A program made the position numbers and the translations under genes. A stretch of 64,000 bases of DNA from Streptomyces sp. NRRL F-5123 (GTDB lineage: Bacteria; Actinomycetota; Actinomycetes; Streptomycetales; Streptomycetaceae), in assembly GCF_000721495.1 (NCBI RefSeq), contig NZ_JOHY01000027.1, forward strand, positions 18,677-82,676, written 5' to 3'. The notes under the pieces were generated by a model. It was given only the letters and a program-made list of their open reading frames with translations, was not told the DNA's origin and did not search any database. Positions 24,869 through 31,617 of this stretch are shown piece by piece; position 1 is the first letter of the stretch; each line of letters opens with the position of its first letter.

Positions 24869-25866
24869 CCGGCCGCTCCGATCGCGATCCGCGCCCGCAG
24901 GTCCCGCAACCGGGTACGGAGCTGCTGCAGCGGTGTGGGTGGCAGGGTGCGCAGCGCGCCACGGGAGAAGTACCGCTCGACGTAGAACTGGATCAGCGAC
25001 ACCACGCTGGTGAGGACGACGTACCAGGTCGTGGCGACCAGCAGCAGCGGGACGACGTCGCTCGGGTAGGTGCTGCCCAGCGACTCGACCTGGCCGAACA
25101 GGTCGAGCAGCGAGACGTAGAACACCAGGGAGGTGCTCTTGACCAGGCCGATCAGCTGGTTGACGTAGCCGGGCACGATGGTCCGCAGGGCCTGCGGGAA
25201 GACGATCCGGGTGAACTGGTAGCCGCGCGGCATGCCGAGGGCGGCTGCCGCCTCGTGCTGCCCCTGGTCCACCGAGAGCACTCCGCCCCTGACCACCTCC
25301 GCGGCGAAGGCCGCCTCGTTGAGGCTGAGGCCGACGATCGCGACCACCTGCTCGGAGGCGAGCTTCGACTCGTCGAAGTGCACGAAGCCCGGGCCGAAGG
25401 GCACACCCAGCGTCAACGTGCGGTACAGCGCACCGAAGTTGTAGAGGAAGAGCAGCAGCACGATCAGCGGTATCGAGCGCAGCAGCCAGACGTACACCCA
25501 GCTGACGGTGCGCAGCACCGGGCTGCGCGACAGCCGCGCCGTCGCGAGCACGATCCCGCCGAGCAGCCCGAACAGCGCGCTCCACGCCGCGACCTTGAGG
25601 GTGATCAGCAGTCCGTCGACGATCACGGGGCGCAGGAACCAGTAGCGGTACCTGTCCCACTGGAAGAAGGGGTTGGTGGCCAGTCCGTGCGCGACCTGGG
25701 CGACCAGGACCAGGACCACGGCGGTCAGCAGCCAGCGCCCCGGGTGCCGCAGCGGGATCACCCGCTGGGCGGACAGCACCTCGGACGGCTTGCCGGACGG
25801 GGGTTCCGGTCTCGGGGTGTCGAGTGGGGGCGGTCCTGCCGTGGCAGGCGGGGACGAATCGTTCAT
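24865..25866 (-). CDS. Amino-acid-type ABC transporter permease
   Basis: A 333-residue permease: a Pro-rich cytoplasmic lead, a first helix (WLLTAVVLVLVAQVAHGLA), then a HisM/GlnP-type core with VDGLLITLKVAAWSALFGLL, RSIPLIVLLLFLYNFG and the EAA loop (EAAAALGMPRGYQFTRIVFP). It has an extra N-terminal helix and periplasmic segment compared with minimal HisM proteins. It is the first gene of the operon permease-ATPase-SBP-GNAT. The start at 25866 lies 205 bp from the stop of a cysteine-type leader ORF (26072-26182). Confidence 0.92.
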   Translation of the reverse strand: MNDSSPPATAGPPPLDTPRPEPPSGKPSEVLSAQRVIPLRHPGRWLLTAVVLVLVAQVAHGLATNPFFQWDRYRYWFLRPVIVDGLLITLKVAAWSALFGLLGGIVLATARLSRSPVLRTVSWVYVWLLRSIPLIVLLLFLYNFGALYRTLTLGVPFGPGFVHFDESKLASEQVVAIVGLSLNEAAFAAEVVRGGVLSVDQGQHEAAAALGMPRGYQFTRIVFPQALRTIVPGYVNQLIGLVKSTSLVFYVSLLDLFGQVESLGSTYPSDVVPLLLVATTWYVVLTSVVSLIQFYVERYFSRGALRTLPPTPLQQLRTRLRDLRARIAIGAAG

Positions 25867-26071
25867 CGGGTGACTCCAGCGCGAAGCAGGGGCGCCGCAC
25901 GGCTGAGGCGGCGAGCCGGCCGGGGAGGCGGTGCGGTGACGGCCAGGGCTGTGCACGGAAGGTGCGCCGGCAGGCGGGAGGGGACGGAGGCGCTGCGGGA
26001 ATCGCGCGGCGGCCGCGGGTCGGACGGGGCGTCAGCCGCGGTCGGTGATCAGCGGCGGTACGGGGCGCGGA

Positions 26072-26182
26072 TCAGCGGCAACAGAGAGCGGCGCTGACGC
26101 GGAGCACATCGACGTGCCAGGCCAGGAAAGCCGACGTACGGCGACGTCGTCGCCACGCTGCCGTCCCGTTCCCTGCGCGCAT
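26072..26182 (-). CDS. Leader peptide ORF ending HVDVLRVSAALCCR, transporter operon
   Basis: A 36-codon ORF with ATG at 26182 and stop at 26072-26074. It is Arg-rich and ends WHVDVLRVSAALCCR. This ending (R/W-HVD-LxR-xS-A-x-C) is the hallmark of short actinobacterial 'putative leader peptides' found in front of sulfur and cysteine-related operons. Two Cys codons immediately before the final Arg would let ribosome speed report cysteinyl-tRNA supply. It sits in the 5' leader of the permease-ATPase-SBP-GNAT operon. Its SD is weak. A mirror-image leader lies on the other strand at 26620. Confidence 0.75.
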   Translation of the reverse strand: MRAGNGTAAWRRRRRTSAFLAWHVDVLRVSAALCCR

Positions 26183-26252
26183 ATCGCCACCATCGTCCGT
26201 GTGCGGGTGCCGCGTCGTTGCCGCGGCCGGCGGTGTTCCGGCTCGGGCCGTA

Positions 26253-26281
26253 ACGTTCGCAGCGGTGGCAGGCAGTGTCAA
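26253..26281 (-). promoter_or_regulatory. Promoter-like TTGACA ... ACGTTA, minus strand
   Basis: On the minus strand, TTGACA (26281-26276) is followed after about 19 bases by ACGTTA. It lies 70-100 bp upstream of the transporter-operon leader ATG. The same TTGACA plus ACGTT pattern occurs on the plus strand in front of the other leader. The spacing is longer than the sigma-70 optimum. Confidence 0.4.
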
Positions 26282-26332
26282 CGACGGACCGCCGGGAATG
26301 TCCGCCCCCGTACCCAATGTCCCGCGGCCATG

Positions 26333-26368
26333 GGCCGTGGTTTCACACGCCGTTCAAAAACCGCGGCC
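26333..26368. promoter_or_regulatory. Imperfect palindrome GGCCGTGGTTT / AAACCGCGGCC
   Basis: The arms at 26333-26343 and 26358-26368 match at 10 of 11 positions. It lies between the two divergent TTGACA promoters, so one regulator could act on both operons. No regulator gene is adjacent. Confidence 0.35.
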
Positions 26369-26474
26369 CGGCCGTTGGCGGCAGGCGGCCACGTCGTGCG
26401 GTGGCGCCGTCGCGGAAGGCCCGTCCCCGGGGCGATCCGGGGGCGGCACCGCACCGGCGCGGCGGCCAGGGGAC

Positions 26475-26505
26475 CTTGACAAGGCCCGCCGTCCTGCACG
26501 TACGT
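26475..26505 (+). promoter_or_regulatory. Promoter-like TTGACA-N19-TACGTT, plus strand
   Basis: A perfect -35 hexamer at 26475-26480 is followed by TACGTT at 26500-26505, 19 bases later. It would give a transcript starting near 26512 that carries the second leader ORF and the attenuator-like hairpin before the monooxygenase genes. Confidence 0.4.
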
Positions 26506-26619
26506 TCGTTCCGCACCATCCACCCGCATCACGCGGCCGGGGCGCACCCGGGACCGCGGAGCAGTGCCCGGCCCTCGCGGCCCGGGCCGATCGGAGCCGT
26601 CGTGAAGGGATCGCGCGTC

Positions 26620-26709
26620 GTGTCGGTCGCAGTCGCGGTTACGCGGCCCGGCTGGACGAAGCGTCGGCACGTCGACCTGTGCCGGACCCACACCACGCTC
26701 TGTCGCTGA
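26620..26709 (+). CDS. Leader peptide ORF ending HVDLCRTHTTLCR, monooxygenase operon
   Basis: A 29-codon ORF from GTG 26620 (AAGGGA 9 bases upstream) or 35 codons from GTG 26602 (GGAG 5 bases upstream). It ends RRHVDLCRTHTTLCR, again the HVD-LxR...C motif of actinobacterial leader peptides, with Cys codons in the motif and two residues from the end. A C/G hairpin follows the stop at once (26714-26729), then a pyrimidine-rich tract. This is what a cysteine-responsive attenuator should look like. The first structural gene starts 188 bp further on. Confidence 0.78.
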   Translation: MSVAVAVTRPGWTKRRHVDLCRTHTTLCR

Positions 26710-26713
26710 CGAT

Positions 26714-26729
26714 CCGCCGCCCACGGCGG
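26714..26729 (+). terminator. Attenuator-like hairpin after the leader peptide
   Basis: CCGCCG-ccca-CGGCGG starts 4 bases after the leader stop codon and is followed by CGCCTTTCTCCCCTCTT, a pyrimidine-rich run. A ribosome at the terminal Cys codons would overlap this stem, as in attenuation. Alternative pairing partners were not modelled. Confidence 0.5.
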
Positions 26730-26897
26730 CGCCTTTCTCCCCTCTTCCGCGTGTGCACCGCCGCGCGCACACGCCCCCGGCAGCAGCATCCCCGCGCATC
26801 GGTGTGCGCGCTCCCCGCTGCCGGTCAGTGCCGTAGAAGACGACGATCCCCGGCCCCATGACGCCAACGGCGCCGCCGGTTGAGAAGGGACGCCCCC

Positions 26898-28196
26898 GTG
26901 AGCGCGACACCTCCCAGGACGCTGAAGACCGTGACCGGAGCCGGCGGTGTGTCGGAGACCTACGACCTGGCCGTCGATCCGGAGCGGTCCACGCTGGACA
27001 CCGCGCTGCGGGTCGCGGCGCTCGCCGAGGCGGCGCGGATCGACGCGCTGTTCACCGCCGACCTGCTGAGCTTCGGAGCGCAAGGAGCGATCGGCTCGCA
27101 GGAGCCGCTCGTCTTCGTGTCCGCGCTGAGTGCCGTGACCTCGCGGATCGGCCTGATCGCGACCGTGTCGAGCACCTTCCACCACCCGTACAACCTGGCG
27201 CGGCTGTTCGGCACGCTCGACCACGTCAGCAACGGGCGGGCCGCGTGGAATCTGGTGACCTCCTCGCTCGGGGAGGAGAACTTCGGTCCGGGCGGGCTGC
27301 CGGACCCTGAGGAGCGCTATGCGCGGGCCGCCGAGACGATGGAGGTCGTCAACGCGCTGTGGGACAGCTGGCAGCCGGGTGCGCTGACCCGCGGGCCGGA
27401 CGGCACCGCGGTGCTCGACCCCGCCAGGGTCCGGCCCATCGACCACCGTGGCCGGTACTTCTCGGTGGCGGGCCCGCTCAACATCCCGCCGCTGCCGCAG
27501 CGCCGCCCGGTGCAGTTCCAGGCCGGGCAGTCCGACGCGGGCCGGACGCTGGGCGCACGGTACGCCGAAGTGGTGTTCACCTCGCTGCCCACGCTGGACG
27601 TCGCGCTGGACTTCACCCGCAAGATCCGGGCCCAGGCCGCGGAGTTCGGCCGGCCCGGCGGACTGCCGCTGATCTTCAGCTCCTTCCACGCCACCTACGG
27701 CGCGACGGAGGAGGAGGCGCGGCGGCTGGTGCGCGAGCGCCGCGAGGCGATCGACTTCGAGCGCGGCCGGGCGCAGGTGGCCGACATGCTCGGCGGCGGC
27801 GTCGACCTGTCGGACCTGCCGCTGGACGCGAAGCTCCCGGAGAGCCTGCTGCCTGACGTCACGTCGGTGAACCGGCGGCGGGGCCGCGTGGACATCTTCG
27901 CCGGGTACGCGCGGCAGGGCTACACCCTGCGGGAGCTCGTCGTCGCCGCGCAGGACACCGGTCACTGGGCGGCCGCGGGCACCCCGGAGCAGCTGGCCGA
28001 CGCGGTGGAGGAGCGCTTCCGGGCCGGGGTGCTGGATGTCATCACCCTCGGCGGCCTCGCCGACCCGCGCGAGCACGACTTCGTCGTCAACGGTCTGCTG
28101 CACGAGCTGCGCAAGCGGAAGATCGTCGCCGACGACTACGCCGGGACGACGCTGCGCGAGAACCTCGGCCTCGAACTGCGCCCGCAGGGCGGCTGA
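26898..28196 (+). CDS. LLM-class flavin monooxygenase, NtaA/SnaA/DszA type
   Basis: A 432-residue reduced-flavin-dependent monooxygenase. Typical blocks: RVAALAEAARIDALFTADLL, FVSALSAVTSRIGLIATVSS, HHPYNLARLFGTLDHVSNGR, WNLVTSS, QAGQSDAGRTLGARYAEVVF. The NtaA/SnaA/DszA branch oxidises sulfur- or nitrogen-containing organics using FMNH2 supplied by a separate reductase, which is not present in the window. The GTG start at 26898 has GAGAAGGGA upstream. It forms an operon with the next monooxygenase. YxeK/YtnJ-like members act in S-modified cysteine salvage, a good guess here given the leader peptide and transporter. Confidence 0.92.
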   Translation: MSATPPRTLKTVTGAGGVSETYDLAVDPERSTLDTALRVAALAEAARIDALFTADLLSFGAQGAIGSQEPLVFVSALSAVTSRIGLIATVSSTFHHPYNLARLFGTLDHVSNGRAAWNLVTSSLGEENFGPGGLPDPEERYARAAETMEVVNALWDSWQPGALTRGPDGTAVLDPARVRPIDHRGRYFSVAGPLNIPPLPQRRPVQFQAGQSDAGRTLGARYAEVVFTSLPTLDVALDFTRKIRAQAAEFGRPGGLPLIFSSFHATYGATEEEARRLVRERREAIDFERGRAQVADMLGGGVDLSDLPLDAKLPESLLPDVTSVNRRRGRVDIFAGYARQGYTLRELVVAAQDTGHWAAAGTPEQLADAVEERFRAGVLDVITLGGLADPREHDFVVNGLLHELRKRKIVADDYAGTTLRENLGLELRPQGG

Positions 28197-28311
28197 CAGC
28201 CGGCGGAGGTCCCGGCCGCGTGCCACGCGCCCGGCCCCGGCCCCGACGCCGCCACCCGTTCCGACGCCCCCCTTCCCGCACCCACCGCTTCCACGACGAA
28301 AGGCCCCTGCC

Positions 28312-29433
28312 ATGCCCGTCGAGTTCCTCGGTATCGCCGCCACCAACGACGGCTCGGAAACCACCCCGCGCAGCGGCGCGTCCTTCGACAGGGACTACAC
28401 GCTGCGGCTCGCCCGCGCCCACGAGGACCACGGCTGGGACCGGGTGCTGTTCGCGTACAGCTCCGCCTCGCCGGAGCCGGGTACCGCCGCGGCGTACATC
28501 GCCGCGCGCACCGAACGCCTGCAGATCCTGCTCGCGCACCGCCCCAACGTGTCCTACCCGACCTTCGCCGCCCGGGAGTTCGCGACCCTCGACCAGATCA
28601 GCGACGGCCGGCTCGCCGTGCACTTCATCACCGGCGGCAGCGACCACGAGCAGCAGCGCGAGGGCGACGTTCTGGGCAAGGACGAGCGCTACGCACGCAC
28701 CCGGGAATACATCGAGATCGTCAAGCGCGTGTGGACCGAGCACGAGGCGTTCGACCACGAGGGCGCGCACTACCGCTTCCACGACTACGTCTCCGACGTC
28801 TTCCCGGTGCGGCAACCGCACCCGGACGTCTCGTTCGGCGGCTCGTCGCCGGCCGCCTACGCGGCCGGCGGCGCCGTCGCCGACATCTACGCGCTGTGGG
28901 GCGAGCCGCTGGCCGAGACCGCCCAGCAGATCGAAGCGGTCAAGGCCGCCGCGCTGGCGGCGGGGCGCAGCACTCCGCCGCGCATCCAGGTCGCCTTCCG
29001 GCCGATCATCGCGCCGACCGAGGAGCTGGCCTGGGAGAAGGCGCACCGCACGGTTTCCGCCATCGAGCAGCGCCGGGCGGCGGGCACCTGGCGGCGGCGC
29101 GGCGGCGACGCCCCGCAGAACACCGGATCGCAGCGGCTGATCGGCATCGCCGAGCAGGGCGAGCGCTACGACCGCGCGCTGTGGACCCGCACAGCGGCGG
29201 TCACCGGCGGCGCGGGCAACTCCAACGCCCTGGTCGGCACGCCGGAGACCGTCGCGCAGGCCCTGCTGGACTACATCGACCTCGGCGTCGACATCATCTC
29301 GGCCCGTGGCTACGACCTGCTGGGTGACGCCGTCGACTTCGGGCGGTACGTCATTCCCCTGGTGCGGGCCGAGGTCGCCCGACGCGACGCGGGCCGGGCC
29401 GCACAGCCGGTGGCGGAGACGGCAAGCCGCTGA
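28312..29433 (+). CDS. LLM-class flavin monooxygenase, SsuD-like
   Basis: A 373-residue protein resembling alkanesulfonate monooxygenase SsuD: YTLRLARAHEDHGWDRVLFA, the block around LQILLAHRPNVSYPTFAARE, LDQISDGRLAVHFITGGSD, REYIEIVKRVWTE, FGGSSPAAYAAGG and YIDLGVDIISARGYD. Such enzymes release sulfite from sulfonates or oxidise thioethers with FMNH2. GAAAGG lies about 10 bases before ATG 28312. With the NtaA-like partner it suggests stepwise oxidation of an organosulfur compound; the actual substrate is unknown. Confidence 0.92.
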   Translation: MPVEFLGIAATNDGSETTPRSGASFDRDYTLRLARAHEDHGWDRVLFAYSSASPEPGTAAAYIAARTERLQILLAHRPNVSYPTFAAREFATLDQISDGRLAVHFITGGSDHEQQREGDVLGKDERYARTREYIEIVKRVWTEHEAFDHEGAHYRFHDYVSDVFPVRQPHPDVSFGGSSPAAYAAGGAVADIYALWGEPLAETAQQIEAVKAAALAAGRSTPPRIQVAFRPIIAPTEELAWEKAHRTVSAIEQRRAAGTWRRRGGDAPQNTGSQRLIGIAEQGERYDRALWTRTAAVTGGAGNSNALVGTPETVAQALLDYIDLGVDIISARGYDLLGDAVDFGRYVIPLVRAEVARRDAGRAAQPVAETASR

Positions 29434-29535
29434 GGGCGCCTGCCCCGCCACCTGCATACGGGCACGGGGAGCTCCAGGACGCCGGTCCACCCTCCTCCCT
29501 CCCCGTGTGCTGCACACAGGCCGGGAGCGCAAAAG

Positions 29536-29580
29536 GGCCCCGCCGCCACCCCGTGCGGAGACAGGAGGGACGGCGGGGCC
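29536..29580 (-). terminator. Hairpin with T-run, sedolisin gene terminator
   Basis: Arms GGCCCCGCCG (29536-29545) and CGGCGGGGCC (29571-29580) form a 10-bp stem. Read on the minus strand it is followed by CTTTT, a true intrinsic terminator for the protease gene ending at 29589. It may also stop the monooxygenase operon arriving from the other side. Confidence 0.7.
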
Positions 29581-29588
29581 GGGGGCGG

Positions 29589-31082
29589 TCAGCCGATCGC
29601 GGCCGCCAGGTCGGGCAGCAGCTTCGCCGCGTCGGGGGTGCCGAGGCCCGTGACCGGATCCCAGCCGGGACCGGCGGAGTAGCCGGGGACGGTCGGGTCG
29701 GCCTGGTTGTTGCCCACCGTCACGTCGTTGAAGTCCGCCGCGTACGTCGTGGGGTTGGCGCCGAGCTGGTACAGGGCGGCGTTGATCGGGCCGAGGCCGC
29801 CGCCGTGGATCTGGTCGGCGATCGCGACAAGGCCGGCCCACTCCGGGCAGGCCAGCGAGGTGCCACCGATGTCGTACCAGCCGGTACTGCACGCGGTGGT
29901 ACCGCACTTCAGGCCGCCTTGGCCGTCCGGCGGCAGGCTGAGGAACACCAGGGCGCCCGTGCCGGGAGCGGCCTGCAGGCCGATGTCGGGGACACCGCGC
30001 ATCGTGCCGATGGCCGCGCTGCCGGCCGGGAGGGCGCCGCTCTGGAAGTCCGGCTTGGCGAAGACGTGGCTGTAGCCGCCGCCGGAGCCGACCCACGCGG
30101 TCTCCGCCTGGCCGGGCGTGGTGCGGCAGGCGGCCGCGGACGTGCTGTCGACGACGCGCGAGGTGGTGTTCTGGGGGGCGGTGCACAGGTTCGTGCCGCC
30201 CACGCCGGTCACCAGCGGATCGGAGGCCGGCCAGTCGACGGTCGGATACGGGATGTCGCTTCCGCCCTTGCCGACCGGTGTCTTCATGGAGTTGGCGGTG
30301 CCGCCGTCACCGGAAGAGCCGAGGACGGTGACGCCGTTCGCGGCCGCGTCCTGGAAGGCGTACCGCAGGGACTGCAGGGAGTTCGCGTTGTGGAAGGCTT
30401 CCTCGGTCGAGGCGAAGGACTGCGAGATGACCGTGGCCAGGTGGTTCTTCACCACGTAGTCCTCGGCCGCCATCAGCTGCGGGAAGCCCTGCACGCCGAG
30501 GGTCTCAGCGGTCGACGTGGCGACCAGCAGGATGTTCGCACCGGGTGCCATGGCGTGGGCCGTCTCGACGTCGAGCGCCACCTCCAGGGCCCAGGCGCTC
30601 TTGTCCTCCTGCCCGGTGCCCTTGCTGGTGGGCGGCGGCGCCTTGGTGGCGGGGCTGCCCTGGAGGTGCAGTTCGCTGAAGGTCGGCATGCCCGGCGCGC
30701 ACGTCACGCCTTCCTCGCCGCACATGGGTGCCACACCGAACGCCTGGTCGAAGACGTGCAGGTCGTGGGCCATCGTGTCGCTGCCGTACGCGTCGAGGAT
30801 CGCGATCGTCTGACCGCGGCCGTCGAGCCCCTGCGCGTGCAGCGGCCCCACGTTGTACGACGCGCGTATCGCCTGGGGCGAGAAGCAACTGCGGTTGACC
30901 GATGCGCACTGAGCCTGGGTCGGCGGGGTGTCACTGGTCGTGAGCTGGGTGAAGTCCGCGACGGTCGGCCTGACTTGTGGATAGGCGGCCTGGGCCGTGG
31001 CCGGCACCGCGAGGGTGCCCGCCGCGGCAAGGGCGAAAATCCCCGCCCCTGTCGTGAGCCAACGTCTGACAGTTCGTGCCAT
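29589..31082 (-). CDS. Secreted S53 (sedolisin/kumamolisin-type) serine peptidase
   Basis: A 497-residue protein with a Sec/Tat-like signal (RRWLTTGAGIFALAAAGTLA, cleavage near AQAAYP). The catalytic Glu and Asp lie in WALEVALDVETAHAMAP, the oxyanion Asp-type loop in GVTVLGSSGDGG, and the nucleophile Ser in GGTSLACPEWAGL (family pattern SGTSxxxP). The last segment (ADFNDVTVGNN, GPGWDPVTGLGTP) matches the calcium-binding end. There is no long pro-domain, as in the single-domain actinomycete members. The ATG at 31082 follows GGGAGGA by 9 bases. Role: extracellular protein degradation, probably at acid pH. Confidence 0.93.
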   Translation of the reverse strand: MARTVRRWLTTGAGIFALAAAGTLAVPATAQAAYPQVRPTVADFTQLTTSDTPPTQAQCASVNRSCFSPQAIRASYNVGPLHAQGLDGRGQTIAILDAYGSDTMAHDLHVFDQAFGVAPMCGEEGVTCAPGMPTFSELHLQGSPATKAPPPTSKGTGQEDKSAWALEVALDVETAHAMAPGANILLVATSTAETLGVQGFPQLMAAEDYVVKNHLATVISQSFASTEEAFHNANSLQSLRYAFQDAAANGVTVLGSSGDGGTANSMKTPVGKGGSDIPYPTVDWPASDPLVTGVGGTNLCTAPQNTTSRVVDSTSAAACRTTPGQAETAWVGSGGGYSHVFAKPDFQSGALPAGSAAIGTMRGVPDIGLQAAPGTGALVFLSLPPDGQGGLKCGTTACSTGWYDIGGTSLACPEWAGLVAIADQIHGGGLGPINAALYQLGANPTTYAADFNDVTVGNNQADPTVPGYSAGPGWDPVTGLGTPDAAKLLPDLAAAIG

Positions 31083-31617
31083 TCTTGTCGGTCCTCCCGG
31101 GGAACAGCCGGAATGCTTCGGAGAAGAACATGTGTCCGCCGTGTCGGGAGGTGGGGGGATTGCGTGACACAACCGGTGGTGCGGACGGGCAGAGCGTAGT
31201 GTCCGCGTACCTCGCGGACAAGAGTTGGCACCACTCCGCGTGGTGGCGATCCTTCCCGGGTGCGCGGGGAAACGGAGCGGGGCGTACCGGCGTCAGTGCC
31301 CGCCGGTCGGCACCCCGCGCTGACCACGCGTCAGCACGGTTGCGGACCGGGTGCGGGCCTTGAGGCCCCACGCCCCTCCGCCGCAGGCCAGGCGGCCTAC
31401 CACCGCCTCACCTGCACGTGGAAGCGGACGGTCCCGCCTGTGCCCGCGGAAAGTGCCTTCCTGCTGGTACGACTGGACCTTGGACAAGCCTCATCGTTCC
31501 AGCTCAGAAGGCACTTTCGCTTCCCGGTGGCGGTCCGGGCGCAACCCCGGACGAATCGCGAGGTCAGCCGATCAGCGACGCTCGGCGCAGACGGCCCCGC
31601 GAGGTGTCAGAGAGACG
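31083..31617. other. 535-bp region with a 70-bp inverted repeat
   Basis: Between the protease start and the GH95 stop, both minus-strand. No convincing gene was found. It contains an exact 12-bp inverted repeat (31449-31460 / 31507-31518) whose 46-bp centre includes ATGAGG- and TGGACC-type words on the reverse strand. The protease promoter must lie between 31083 and about 31250. Confidence 0.45.
31449..31518. repeat. 70-bp element with perfect 12-bp inverted ends
   Basis: GAAAGTGCCTTC and GAAGGCACTTTC are exact reverse complements at 46-bp separation. It could be a mini-element left by transposition, or a large regulatory stem. No target duplication was identified. Confidence 0.55.

Noticed and set aside
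26253..26505. SAM or cobalamin riboswitch in front of the sulfur-type genes
   Set aside because: No conserved riboswitch core was seen; short leader ORFs with HVDxxR...C endings explain the long 5' regions better.
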